Below are positions 1 to 8,125 of a stretch of 64,000 bases of DNA, one piece after another. The stretch is taken from the IMG/VR virus record IMGVR_UViG_3300037391_000010, positions 62,001 to 126,000 of that record. The stretch is one strand, 5' to 3'. The notes below the pieces were generated by a model that ran no database searches, was not told the origin of the DNA, and worked only from the letters and a program-made list of their open reading frames with translations. The position numbers and the translations under genes were made by a program. Each line of letters starts with the position of its first letter. The stretch's first letter is position 1. The stretch is from a virus.

Positions 1-865
1 AATCCAGCGAGCTAGAAGCGGTGTACGTGCCCGGGGTGAGCGTCATTCCGCTTAACTGCGTTACGGTCGGGCCAGCGGCCAAACCTTTGTAGTAGCCGTA
101 AGCAGTGTTTGCGTTCGCTTGCGCCTGAATTGCCAGCGGGGTGTTGATCTGGAACGATGCTGGAACGAAAGTTCCCGTGATCGACGTGCCGGGGGTCAAA
201 CCCACGAGCCCGTTCACGATTGTCCAGATGCCCGCGCTTGTGATGGTCGAACCGGCGAGTACGGCAAACTGAGCCGCCACACCCAACTCCAATTCGATGC
301 CCGACTCAGGAGTTACAGTCGAGTTGTCCGAGATTGTCGGGGTGGGAATGAAGTCGTTGATTCCCTGCAAGTAGCCGAATTCCGTGCTTGCGCCGTGAAG
401 CTGATCGAACGGAGCGAGGCTCTTGAGGCCGAATGCGATGGCAATGAGCGTGTCGCCAGCCAATGGGCTGATGAAGACGTTATCCCCTTGGTTGTTCGAC
501 GCCATGTTCGAGATTTTCTGGGCGTACTGGTAGGGGGTGCCGATTCCGACTTGCAGTTGCGCCGTGCCGATGTCTGCGGGAGGAGAACCGCCGCCTACCG
601 CCGCCACACCGTTCGGGTTGAGAAGGTAAAGCTGGGTTGCGGAGGACTGGACGCACACGAACTCGCCGTTATTCCTCTGGTCGGCGAAGCCGCTTACGAC
701 GAAAGCCTGACCTGCGTAGGCTCCAAGCGGCTGCGATGCCGAAGCTGCCCCGCCTGTGATTGTGCCAGTGTAAACCGTGGTGCCCGTGGCCGCTCCCTGA
801 AAAGGACGAACGGCGGCGGCAACCTGTGTTAGCTCAAAAATTGGACCGAATGTTGGTTGACCCAT
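1..865 (-). CDS. Virion/tail-type protein with DUF3494 (ice-binding-like) domain, C-terminus off window
   Basis: The start is the ATG at 865-863 behind an AAGGAAC-type ribosome site; 288 codons are visible before the window edge. The first ~185 residues are Gly/Ala/Thr-rich and of mixed beta type, as in soil-phage tail proteins. From about residue 191 the pattern is that of DUF3494 (PF11999, the beta-solenoid ice-binding/adhesin family): LGVAAQFAVLAGSTITSAG, then PGTSITG, an Ala/Tyr helix motif (NANTAYGYY) and LSGMTLTPGTYTASSSL, where the window cuts the domain. The family is mostly known from secreted ice-binding proteins and bacterial adhesins. Inferred role: a fibre or surface-binding protein. 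It is transcribed away from the glycosyl cassette. The domain call is firm; ice binding itself is unproven. Confidence 0.8.
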   Translation of the reverse strand, partial: MGQPTFGPIFELTQVAAAVRPFQGAATGTTVYTGTITGGAASASQPLGAYAGQAFVVSGFADQRNNGEFVCVQSSATQLYLLNPNGVAAVGGGSPPADIGTAQLQVGIGTPYQYAQKISNMASNNQGDNVFISPLAGDTLIAIAFGLKSLAPFDQLHGASTEFGYLQGINDFIPTPTISDNSTVTPESGIELELGVAAQFAVLAGSTITSAGIWTIVNGLVGLTPGTSITGTFVPASFQINTPLAIQAQANANTAYGYYKGLAAGPTVTQLSGMTLTPGTYTASSSLD

Positions 866-1011
866 GGTGGTGTGTTCCTTGGAGGAAAATATCCTCTTAC
901 ATTAGATGGACTCGGTAGCGAAATAATTTTTCCACTGTTTTTCAGGGAGTATAGAGAGGTTATTCATTCACTGGCGGCTCCATTGATCGATGTCTCAGTT
1001 ATCAAACTCGA

Positions 1012-1024
1012 CTACCAAAACCTT
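1012..1024 (+). promoter_or_regulatory. CTACC-type upstream motif, site 1
   Basis: CTACCAAAACCTT lies 30 nt before the endonuclease VII start. It shares AACTC(A/G)ACTACCAAA with the site at 11807. It may be a phage-specific promoter or leader element; the function is inferred from position only. The rest of 866-1053 shows no other gene. Confidence 0.35.
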
Positions 1025-1053
1025 CAAATAGAAGTTTTCTCTGGAAGGATTAC

Positions 1054-1491
1054 ATGGGGCGTAAGAGACTCTTTGATAGTGAAAAGAAATGGTGCAATAA
1101 GTGCGAAAAATGGCTCCCCCTCGACGCCTTTGGGGAGAACAAACGCACCGCCAGCGGTCGCTCCTACTACTGCCGCACCTGCCACAACACCTATTGCGGA
1201 ACCTTCTGGACGAAAGTTCACACCTACGACGCCTTCCTCGAACGCGAATACCACATGAAGCCCGGACAGTACCTCGAACTCTGGCGGCATCAGGATAAAA
1301 AGTGCGCGGTCTGCGACGTGGCGTTGGTATTGTATAACAGGAAGACTTTGGTGGATTTCCGCGACGGACGAGTCCATGGGTTGTTGTGTGCCGACTGCAT
1401 GGAGGGCCTGAGGAAGCTGAAAATCTCCCCCGAGTTGCTTGCGAAAGCCATTCAGTATCTCAAACCAATTAGTATGGGAGTCACGCCGTGA
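1054..1491 (+). CDS. Recombination endonuclease VII-like HNH nuclease
   Basis: This 145-aa protein starts at an ATG behind GGAAGG. An N-terminal zinc knuckle (CNKCEKW, then CRTCHNTYC) is followed by a central helix and a second Cys pair (CAVCD and LLCADC) with RVHGLLC, the layout of phage endonuclease VII proteins (PF02945). T4 endonuclease VII resolves branched DNA before packaging, and small soil-phage members share the CxxC-His core. The gene opens the plus-strand cassette and overlaps the next gene by GTGA. A homing-type HNH nuclease is an alternative. Confidence 0.82.
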   Translation: MGRKRLFDSEKKWCNKCEKWLPLDAFGENKRTASGRSYYCRTCHNTYCGTFWTKVHTYDAFLEREYHMKPGQYLELWRHQDKKCAVCDVALVLYNRKTLVDFRDGRVHGLLCADCMEGLRKLKISPELLAKAIQYLKPISMGVTP

Positions 1492-1637
1492 GCCTTCGTG
1501 AAATAGCTGAGTCCCTATTTCGCTGGTTCGATGGTCACATTCTGCACGACTGGCGTAAACAAAACCCGCAAATTTGCCCTGAGTGCAAAACCTGCCTCAG
1601 CTACTACAGAGAGTGGAAGACAGAGGGAATCTCGTGA
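1488..1637 (+). CDS. Small hypothetical protein with CPxC...C motif (49 aa)
   Basis: A GTG start overlaps the preceding stop (GTGA), and the reading frame ends in GTGA with the next gene, so it is embedded in a translationally coupled chain. The protein has the motif ICPECKTCLSYY, compatible with a half zinc knuckle. No homologue is recognised. Support comes from the two-sided coupling and from an AGAGGGAA ribosome site near its end that serves the following gene. Confidence 0.55.
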   Translation: MSLREIAESLFRWFDGHILHDWRKQNPQICPECKTCLSYYREWKTEGIS

Positions 1638-2341
1638 GCGACATAGCACTCGTAATCATCTGTACGGGCACTGCCTACTGGAAATTCACCCAAGCGGCGG
1701 TCGATAGCGTGCGGGCGTTCTTCCCCGCCGATATTCTCCTGTTCACGGACAATCCCCAGCAATTCCCCGTCGCCAAGCAAGTGATGCACCCACACCCCGG
1801 TTGGCCGAACGCCACGCTGATGCGATTCCACACCATCCTGAGCCAACGAGAATGGCTGTCGCAATACAAATACGTTTTCTACATGGATGTATGTATGAAC
1901 ATGATGAGCCCAATTGCTGCGGCGGAAGTTCTTTCTGACGGCATCACGGCTTGCGTACACGCTTCGTTCGAGTTGAGCAAGGGGAAATATTGCACGCCAG
2001 AGGAGAATCCGAAGTCCACCGCCTACCTCAGCAAGAAGGACATCCGTAAGATGTACATCGGCGGTTTCTGGGGCGGGCCTACTGAGAAAATCTTGAGCAT
2101 GGCGGAAACGATCAGTAAGAGGATCGACATCGACAACGCCAACAACTTTATCGCCACGTGGCACGACGAATCGCACATCAACCGCTACCTCTACGAGTTC
2201 CCGCCAACAAAGGAACTGGATTTGCCGTACAACAACTGGACTAAGACCCCCAACATAAAAATCTGGCGCGTTCCCAAAGGCACGCCTAATCGTCCCGCCG
2301 TGAACGGGAAGCAGCCCTTCGAGCAGAGGAACCTGCCGTGA
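1634..2341 (+). CDS. GT6 family glycosyltransferase (ABO / alpha-1,3-Gal(NAc) transferase type)
   Basis: I choose the GTG at 1634, giving 235 aa, because AGAGGGAA precedes it and it overlaps the previous stop. Family 6 landmarks are in order: IALVIICTG at the N-terminus, the metal-site region FYMDVCMNM (residues 83-90), GGFWGG (143-148) and WHDESHIN (176-183). GT6 enzymes transfer Gal or GalNAc in alpha-1,3 linkage, classically onto Fuc-alpha-1,2-Gal (blood-group A/B, Forssman). The usual DxD (NxN in many bacterial members) is DVC here, so metal use or activity may differ. It lies directly before a second GT6 domain in the next gene, with a 4-nt overlap. Confidence 0.85.
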   Translation: MSDIALVIICTGTAYWKFTQAAVDSVRAFFPADILLFTDNPQQFPVAKQVMHPHPGWPNATLMRFHTILSQREWLSQYKYVFYMDVCMNMMSPIAAAEVLSDGITACVHASFELSKGKYCTPEENPKSTAYLSKKDIRKMYIGGFWGGPTEKILSMAETISKRIDIDNANNFIATWHDESHINRYLYEFPPTKELDLPYNNWTKTPNIKIWRVPKGTPNRPAVNGKQPFEQRNLP

Positions 2342-4104
2342 AAATTCTAGTGGCAATCTTGGCCTGTCATAGATACGTCGCAGGACGCGGAGCGGGCTGG
2401 AATTGGACGAACAAGGAAAAACACGCTGCCTACAGTTCCGTAAACTCGCAAATCAAGGCGTGTCGCGACACTTGGGTTAAAGATTTGGCGGCGTACCCCA
2501 ACGTTGATGTCAGATTCTTCTACGGGCGTGGAGCCAACCGTCAACCGTTACCTGACGAAGTGTTTTTGACTTGCGGGGATGATTACGCGAGCCTACCGCA
2601 CAAGACAAAAGCCATGTGTCAGTGGGCAATCGAGCATGGTTACGACTACATCTTCAAGACAGATGACGACACCTTTGTGTGGGTAGATCGTTTGATGAAT
2701 AGTGGGTTTGAGGGGCATGATTACGTCGGCGCTGTCAGCTACATCAGTAAATTCCCCTACGCTACGGGACTGGGATATTGGATAAGTGCAAAAGCGGCTC
2801 GATTGGTTGCCGCTGGGACTCCAACGGGTTCTATGGAAGATCACTGGGTGGGCGAGGTAATGCACAAGCACGGGATCGCTCACGTGTGTGACCACAGGTA
2901 TCGCAGTGTAGGTTCGAGATTCGTGGGGATCGGCGGCATGTTTAGTATGCCTGAATTTGCTTTACCAAACATCGCCATCCACCCATGCAACTCCGATATG
3001 TTGTATGCCTGCCATGTTCGCGCACATGAGACTGGCGTTGCTCCCAACGTGCCAATCAACCCAACAGCATTGGTCATCATAGCTACAGGCAGCCTGTACA
3101 GGCAACACGCTCGGGAGTTTATTGCGTCGGCAAAACAATTCTTCGTCCCGCACGACGTGGTGCTATTCACCGATGGCCCATCGGAGTTCGATGCTCCCGT
3201 GAAATTCAGACGAGAGAGCCTCGGCTACCCCCGAGCGACTTTGACACGCTACCACGCCATCTGGGAGGCGCGAGAGGTATTGTCAAAGTACGATCACATT
3301 TTCTACTCGGACGCGGATATGAAGTTCGTCGCTCCCGTAACAGCCGATGAGATTTTTTCCAATGGCATCACGGCTACCGAACATCCGGGATATGTTGGAT
3401 TGAAAGGGTCGCCAGAAAAGAATCCTAGTTCGGCGGCGTATTTACGAGATATTCGAACTTACTTCTGCGGCGGGTTCAATGGGGGTACGAGTAAAGCCTT
3501 TTTAGAGATGACCGACGTGATTCGGCAGGCGGTAGATGCGGATGATGCCAAGAACATCCTCGCCATTTGGCATGATGAGTCTCACTTAAACCGATACCTG
3601 TACGATCACCCGCCCGCGAAGGTTTTAACGCCCGCATTTTGCTACCCAGAGGAAGAACTTAGTTCCAATGGAAACGGATACTGGGGAAACATTTGGAAAC
3701 GGGCGCATCGCCATGGCATTGTCCCCAAACTGGTCTGCCTCAAAAAAGAATCACGCGAGAATAACGTCCCAACTCCAGTCCCCGTCCTAGTTGTCACGCC
3801 TCCCACACCTAAGCCCGTTGACCCGAGTGTATCGCGATGTAATCGTCACAATGTATACGCCTGTAGCGTATGCATCGCACGTGGTTGGGAATTTAGACAA
3901 TCAAATGCCCCCGCCCCCGCTCACACCGATGCGACTGTACGCGCTGCTTCACCGCAACAGACCACGCCCGCTCCGAGGATCGTTCCCCCCAACCCGCAGA
4001 TACAAAGAGCGGCATCGAGAGGTCTTACTGGGAACGTGAAACCGAGCCAAGGGGGGTTGTACCGCAACAATAGAGGCACAGACAATCAGAGGAAAATAAA
4101 ATGA
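2338..4104 (+). CDS. Bifunctional glycosyltransferase: GT31-like plus GT6 domain
   Basis: This is a 588-aa fusion. Residues ~1-200 resemble beta-1,3-galactosyltransferases (GT31 fold): RDTWV near residue 43, FKTDDDTFV with the DDD metal site at 109-111, and MEDHWVG (~166-172) in place of the family's EDVyvG. Residues ~243-430 are a complete GT6 domain: ALVIIATG, intact DAD (325-327), GGFNGG (378-383) and WHDESHLN (411-418). The C-terminus is Pro-rich with one CxxHxxxxCxxC-like knot (CNRHNVYACSVC). I infer that it adds a beta-1,3-Gal and then an alpha-1,3-Gal/GalNAc. ATGA overlaps tie it to both neighbours. Domain identity is firm; linkages and donors are inferred. Confidence 0.85.
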   Translation: MKILVAILACHRYVAGRGAGWNWTNKEKHAAYSSVNSQIKACRDTWVKDLAAYPNVDVRFFYGRGANRQPLPDEVFLTCGDDYASLPHKTKAMCQWAIEHGYDYIFKTDDDTFVWVDRLMNSGFEGHDYVGAVSYISKFPYATGLGYWISAKAARLVAAGTPTGSMEDHWVGEVMHKHGIAHVCDHRYRSVGSRFVGIGGMFSMPEFALPNIAIHPCNSDMLYACHVRAHETGVAPNVPINPTALVIIATGSLYRQHAREFIASAKQFFVPHDVVLFTDGPSEFDAPVKFRRESLGYPRATLTRYHAIWEAREVLSKYDHIFYSDADMKFVAPVTADEIFSNGITATEHPGYVGLKGSPEKNPSSAAYLRDIRTYFCGGFNGGTSKAFLEMTDVIRQAVDADDAKNILAIWHDESHLNRYLYDHPPAKVLTPAFCYPEEELSSNGNGYWGNIWKRAHRHGIVPKLVCLKKESRENNVPTPVPVLVVTPPTPKPVDPSVSRCNRHNVYACSVCIARGWEFRQSNAPAPAHTDATVRAASPQQTTPAPRIVPPNPQIQRAASRGLTGNVKPSQGGLYRNNRGTDNQRKIK

Positions 4105-4895
4105 ATGTGATTTTTATGGGGGGGCTAGGCAATCAGATGTTCCAATACGCTTTTGGTGTCTCCGTAGCAAAAGCGAAGGGCGAAGATGTGACGTTCACGT
4201 GGAACAAAGGAGAGTGGCGTGCGTATTCGCTCGAAGCATTCAATTGTCGGGTAAATATGGTGCCGACGTTCACTGGTCAACAGTTCAATGAGCCCGTGTT
4301 CGCATACGATCCCAGCGTGTATACGCGGCCAAAGGGATCATCGTTCATTGGTCACTGGCAGACGGAAAAATACTTCGATGCCCCGCTTGTGCGTCAGGAC
4401 ATGACGCTCCGCAACCCCGTGAGCGACAAGACGAATGCGGTCGCCGATGCGATTCAAGCTGCGGGAGAGAAGAGTGCGTTCCTGCATATCCGCAGGACGG
4501 ACTACCTGATTCCGAAAAACGTTGAATACCACGGCGGGCCCACACAGAGGTACTACAACGAAGCCATCGAGCGTATCCGTGCCGCCACGCCAGACGCCAA
4601 GTTCTTTGTATTCTCGGACGAGCCCGATTGGTGCAAAGCGACATACCCCGACTTCACAGTCGTGGATCACAATCCAATGGGTGTAAACGGCAAACCCGGA
4701 CAAGAACACGAGGACATCTATCTGATGAGTCTGTGCCGACACGCTGTGATCGCCAACAGTTCATTTAGCTGGTGGGGAGCATGGCTTGGAGACACTCAAC
4801 CATCTCGGTTGGTGTTCGCCCCGAATCGTTGGTTTGTAGTTAATCTTGAAAGCAAGGATATCGTCCCTGAGAGGTGGACTAAACTTGGCAACTGA
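4101..4895 (+). CDS. GT11 family alpha-1,2-fucosyltransferase-like enzyme
   Basis: The protein has 264 aa, close to the family's usual length of ~290. GGLGNQMFQYAFG at residues 7-19 and HIRRTDY at 129-135, the family's nucleotide-binding HxRRxD motif, are diagnostic of GT11 (FUT1/FUT2, bacterial FutC/WbsJ). NSSFSWWGAWL near the C-terminus is a further GT11 signature. Known members add L-Fuc alpha-1,2 to galactose from GDP-L-fucose. No GDP-fucose synthesis gene is visible, but a GDP-mannose 3,5-epimerase-like gene is (8723-9700), so GDP-L-galactose is a possible donor. It sits between the GT31-GT6 gene and another transferase. Confidence 0.9.
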   Translation: MNVIFMGGLGNQMFQYAFGVSVAKAKGEDVTFTWNKGEWRAYSLEAFNCRVNMVPTFTGQQFNEPVFAYDPSVYTRPKGSSFIGHWQTEKYFDAPLVRQDMTLRNPVSDKTNAVADAIQAAGEKSAFLHIRRTDYLIPKNVEYHGGPTQRYYNEAIERIRAATPDAKFFVFSDEPDWCKATYPDFTVVDHNPMGVNGKPGQEHEDIYLMSLCRHAVIANSSFSWWGAWLGDTQPSRLVFAPNRWFVVNLESKDIVPERWTKLGN

Positions 4896-5868
4896 TCTCA
4901 TTACTGGCATGGCATCTGGCTACACGTGGCAAACATTGCAGCCGTTCGTCCTTTCCCTGCGACGTTCTGGGTACGGGGGGCGGTGCGTCTTGATCTTCGG
5001 TGAAGGCCGTAAGGAGGAAGTCGGTCATGCTCCGGGGTACGAGCCGGGTGCTTATGCCGCAAAGGGCTACGTACACCCCGTGGACGCTGCGGGCGACAAA
5101 GAAGCATTGTACTCCAAGCTACTAGAGTACGGAGTTGAAGCGCACGATATCGGCACGTTTGACGAGCACCCGATCATGGCTCGATTTCCAGTCATAGCCG
5201 ATTTGATCGATAGCATTCAACCTCGTTACGTGCTGAGCGTAGACACCAAGGACATCGTGTTTCAATATGACCCGACGTTCTGGCTGGAACAGTATCTCGG
5301 AGACAAAAGCGTTTGTGTCGTATCAGAAGGCTCGACATACCAGCAAAGTCTCGGCAACGCTAACAACATCCGGGCGGCGTTTGGCGACGACATGTACGAA
5401 TCTATGAAAGACGAGATGGTGCTCAACGCTGGCGTAATCGCGGGTCTGCCAGAAGCAGTCAGCAAGCTGCACCGCGATGTGCATGAGCTTGCGCTAACCG
5501 ATCTGCGGTTAAAGGAAGCACAACCGGGGTACAAGGAAATGGTCGCCGATCAAACAGCGATGAACATACTTCTACGGCGAAACCCCTATCGCGACATGAC
5601 GCTTTTTGCTACTCAACATAATGGCTTTGTCGCGGAATACCACCACCTGCATTACAGTTGGGCTGGCGAAGAGCGTAAGTTTGAAATAGACCTCGCGGAA
5701 AACGTCAGCAGTGGTCAGCGCCCTGATTTGCCGTTGGATGAATACAACTACTATCGAGATGGGATCATTTACCCGGGTGGTAGTGAAATCCCGTTTGCGA
5801 TCTTCCATCAGTACATGGTCAACGGTGATTGGTGGGTGGACATCAAGGAAAAATACAAGGAAGAATAA
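4885..5868 (+). CDS. Putative glycosyltransferase (GT-A-like, family unassigned)
   Basis: A TTG at 4885 is preceded by GAGAGGTGG at 7-nt spacing and overlaps the previous gene by 11 nt; I prefer it to the ATG at 4909. The product has 327 aa. VLSVDTKDIVFQYDP resembles the DxD region of GT8/GT-A-type enzymes, and VLNAGVIAG plus DQTAMN downstream fit the usual 'NaG' and donor-pocket motifs. The C-terminus (IFHQYMVNGDWW) resembles cryptic host or plant transferases. Substrate is unknown. Context suggests one more sugar-transfer step in the cassette. Confidence 0.65.
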   Translation: MATDLITGMASGYTWQTLQPFVLSLRRSGYGGRCVLIFGEGRKEEVGHAPGYEPGAYAAKGYVHPVDAAGDKEALYSKLLEYGVEAHDIGTFDEHPIMARFPVIADLIDSIQPRYVLSVDTKDIVFQYDPTFWLEQYLGDKSVCVVSEGSTYQQSLGNANNIRAAFGDDMYESMKDEMVLNAGVIAGLPEAVSKLHRDVHELALTDLRLKEAQPGYKEMVADQTAMNILLRRNPYRDMTLFATQHNGFVAEYHHLHYSWAGEERKFEIDLAENVSSGQRPDLPLDEYNYYRDGIIYPGGSEIPFAIFHQYMVNGDWWVDIKEKYKEE

Positions 5869-5883
5869 TTATGAGGATCGCCC

Positions 5884-6564
5884 ATGCGAGTTAGTATCGT
5901 TATTCCGCTGTATAACCTACAGGATTTTGTAGCGCAGACCATTGAATCGGCGCTCGGTCAGACGTATGGGGACTCTGAAGTCATCGTTGTCAATGACGGG
6001 TCTACGGATGGCAGTCTTGCTGTGGCGCAGCGGTACGAAGGCCGTATCAGGTTGATAAATCAGAAGAATGTAGGGTTGAACGCATCACGTAATGCGGGGG
6101 TCGCTGTGTCCTCGGCTGAATTCCTGCTCCCCTTGGACGCTGATGATTGGCTATCGCCAACGTACCTCGAACAGACTATTCCTTTAATGATTGAGGGGGT
6201 TGGTGTGGTTTCTACGGATATGGACATGTTTGGCGTGGTCAATCGATTGCAGCCGATTGGACACCCCACCCTCCACGTCCAGAAATGGGCCAACACGATG
6301 CCCTATTGTTCGCTAATCCGACGCACGGCGTTTGACCAAGCTGGCGGTTATAGCTCCAACCCCGACATTCAAGCATACGGGGACTGGAACCTTTGGATCA
6401 GCATTTTGAAACGCGGATGGCGGGTTGCTCCGCTTCCGAAGCCGTTGTTTCACTATCGAGTGCGCCCCACATCGATGCGCTCTGAGGTGGAACCAAAACA
6501 TGCGGAGATGGCGCTTGCCATTCGCCGCAATCACCCAGACCTGTTTAGGCCGGAGGAAAGATGA
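5884..6564 (+). CDS. GT2 family glycosyltransferase
   Basis: A 226-aa GT-A enzyme. VSIVIPLYN (3-11), VIVVNDGSTDGS (34-45), LNASRNAG (~66-73) and the DxD-like LPLDADDW (~83-90) are the standard family 2 landmarks. YGDWNLWISILKRGW later in the protein is the acceptor-side ED/GD motif. It is paralogous to the protein at 9703-10392 (same motifs and C-terminal HPDLxxP). It is soluble, with no membrane segment, so it probably acts in the cytoplasm on a protein or nucleotide-linked acceptor. The 3' end overlaps the next gene by ATGA. Confidence 0.9.
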   Translation: MRVSIVIPLYNLQDFVAQTIESALGQTYGDSEVIVVNDGSTDGSLAVAQRYEGRIRLINQKNVGLNASRNAGVAVSSAEFLLPLDADDWLSPTYLEQTIPLMIEGVGVVSTDMDMFGVVNRLQPIGHPTLHVQKWANTMPYCSLIRRTAFDQAGGYSSNPDIQAYGDWNLWISILKRGWRVAPLPKPLFHYRVRPTSMRSEVEPKHAEMALAIRRNHPDLFRPEER

Positions 6565-7553
6565 AGATACTCGTTACTGGGGGTGCTGGCTTTATCGCCA
6601 GTCACTTTATTGATCGCGTTCTACGCACCACGGATTGGCACGTCACAGTCGTTGACCAATTTACATACGCTTCGAATGGCCTGACTCGGCTGAAGGAAAT
6701 CGGGGCGTATGACAATTCACGAGTTAAAATCCACGTCCGTGACTGTGCGCGTCCTCTCGGCTCCTGCTTGGAAGATGAAATAGGCCACATCGACTACTTG
6801 CTACACATGGCGGCTGGCACGCATGTGGACAACTCCATAGCCTGCCCGAGAGATTTTGTCGAAGCGAACATTTTCGGCACCTTTGAGATGCTGGAATACG
6901 CTCGCCGCATACAGGGGCTCCAGAAATTCGTCTATTTCTCCACGGATGAAGTTTACGGCCCAGCAGCCGTTGGTCAGAAGTTCGAGGAGTGGGACAGATA
7001 CAACTCCTGCAACCCCTACTCCGCTACCAAGGCGGGTGGTGAGGAGCTTTCTCTCGCATGGGCTAACACTTACGGCGTACCTGTGGTTATCACTCACACC
7101 ATGAACGTGATCGGTGAAAGGCAGCACCCAGAAAAATTCGTGCCGAGGGTTGTTCGCAGCGTACTTGCGGGCAAGGAAATTCAGATACACACAGACCCCA
7201 AAACGGGAAAACCGGGAAGCCGCCACTACCTGCATTGCCGAGATGTGTCGGACGCCGTAATGTTCTTGCTACCTCGTGCCGAGATTCGCCAGAAGTACAA
7301 CATCGCTGGTGAGGTGGAGATTTCCAATCTCGAAGTTGCACAGGGTATCGCCGAAGTTCTGGGTAAGAAACTCAAGTATAAGCAGGTGAATCCGACCGAC
7401 GTAAGACCGGGGTTTGATGTGCGGTACGGTCTCAGCGGCAAAAAGATGGCGGACATGGGTTGGAAGCCCGCCCATAGCTTCAAAGAAAACATTAAAGACC
7501 TCGTGGAATGGATGGTCAGACCGGAGAATGAACATTGGCTGAAGATTGGGTAG
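6561..7553 (+). CDS. NDP-glucose 4,6-dehydratase-like SDR (RmlB type)
   Basis: An extended short-chain dehydrogenase of 330 aa. The NAD site is GGAGFIA at 7-13. STDEVYG (~128-134) carries the Thr-Asp-Glu triad expected of 4,6-dehydratases rather than plain epimerases, and YSATK provides the Tyr-Lys pair. THVDNSI and PEKFVP also match RmlB-type enzymes. Predicted reaction: NDP-glucose to NDP-4-keto-6-deoxyglucose, the first step to rhamnose-like or amino-deoxy sugars. No RmlA, C or D lies in the window, so host enzymes may finish the pathway. The stop is TAG. Confidence 0.85.
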   Translation: MKILVTGGAGFIASHFIDRVLRTTDWHVTVVDQFTYASNGLTRLKEIGAYDNSRVKIHVRDCARPLGSCLEDEIGHIDYLLHMAAGTHVDNSIACPRDFVEANIFGTFEMLEYARRIQGLQKFVYFSTDEVYGPAAVGQKFEEWDRYNSCNPYSATKAGGEELSLAWANTYGVPVVITHTMNVIGERQHPEKFVPRVVRSVLAGKEIQIHTDPKTGKPGSRHYLHCRDVSDAVMFLLPRAEIRQKYNIAGEVEISNLEVAQGIAEVLGKKLKYKQVNPTDVRPGFDVRYGLSGKKMADMGWKPAHSFKENIKDLVEWMVRPENEHWLKIG

Positions 7554-8125
7554 CAAAATGGTTCGCTGATGGTGCGGAAGAAAACTTACGGCTGGGGTAT
7601 TCCCTAAGCTCGGACAGCGTTGTGTTCGACGTGGGGGCGTATGACGGCGGCTGGTCTGCTGATTTAATTCGGCACACTGGTGTCCATCCTCGACTATTTG
7701 TAGTTGAGCCTCTGGAAGGGATGTCCCAAGTTGCCGCCCAACGTTTGAAGGGCGAGAACGTCACCATCATCAATGCGGCGTTGTCGGATCGAACAGGCGA
7801 GGCTCAAATCCATGATTACAGCCACGAATCCAGTATGCACAGGCCCGGGAATCGCACGATAAAAACGGTGGATGCTGCGGAAGTTGTGAGAGCTTTTCCC
7901 CGTATAGACCTGATGAGCATCAACGTTGAGGGGCACGAGTTCGTGATTGTCAAAAGGCTTCTGGATGCGGGGCTCATCCAGATCATAGAGAATTTGCAGG
8001 TGCAGTTTCACACTTTTGTCCCCAACGCAGTAGAGATGCGCGACGAGCTTAGGGCACGGCTGGCTGTAACTCACACGGAAGTTTACTGCTATCCGTTTGT
8101 TTGGGAAAATTGGAGAAAGAAATGA
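7535..8125 (+). CDS. FkbM family methyltransferase
   Basis: A TTG start at 7535 is preceded by GGAG and overlaps the previous gene by 19 nt. The protein has 196 aa. VFDVGAYDGGWSADL (~28-42) is the SAM-binding motif I, FVVEPLEG is motif II, and INVEGHEFVIVKRLL corresponds to the FkbM motif (I/K-D-V-E-G-x-E). FkbM proteins O-methylate sugars or polyketides. In this setting it probably methylates a sugar hydroxyl on the cassette's glycan; the acceptor is unknown. It is ATGA-coupled to the next, frameshifted methyltransferase. Confidence 0.85.
   Translation: MAEDWVAKWFADGAEENLRLGYSLSSDSVVFDVGAYDGGWSADLIRHTGVHPRLFVVEPLEGMSQVAAQRLKGENVTIINAALSDRTGEAQIHDYSHESSMHRPGNRTIKTVDAAEVVRAFPRIDLMSINVEGHEFVIVKRLLDAGLIQIIENLQVQFHTFVPNAVEMRDELRARLAVTHTEVYCYPFVWENWRKK

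Noticed and set aside
119-832. A 237-aa reading frame on the plus strand
   Set aside because: It is the antisense shadow of the DUF3494 virion gene on the minus strand; its composition is Arg/Cys-rich and unlike a protein.
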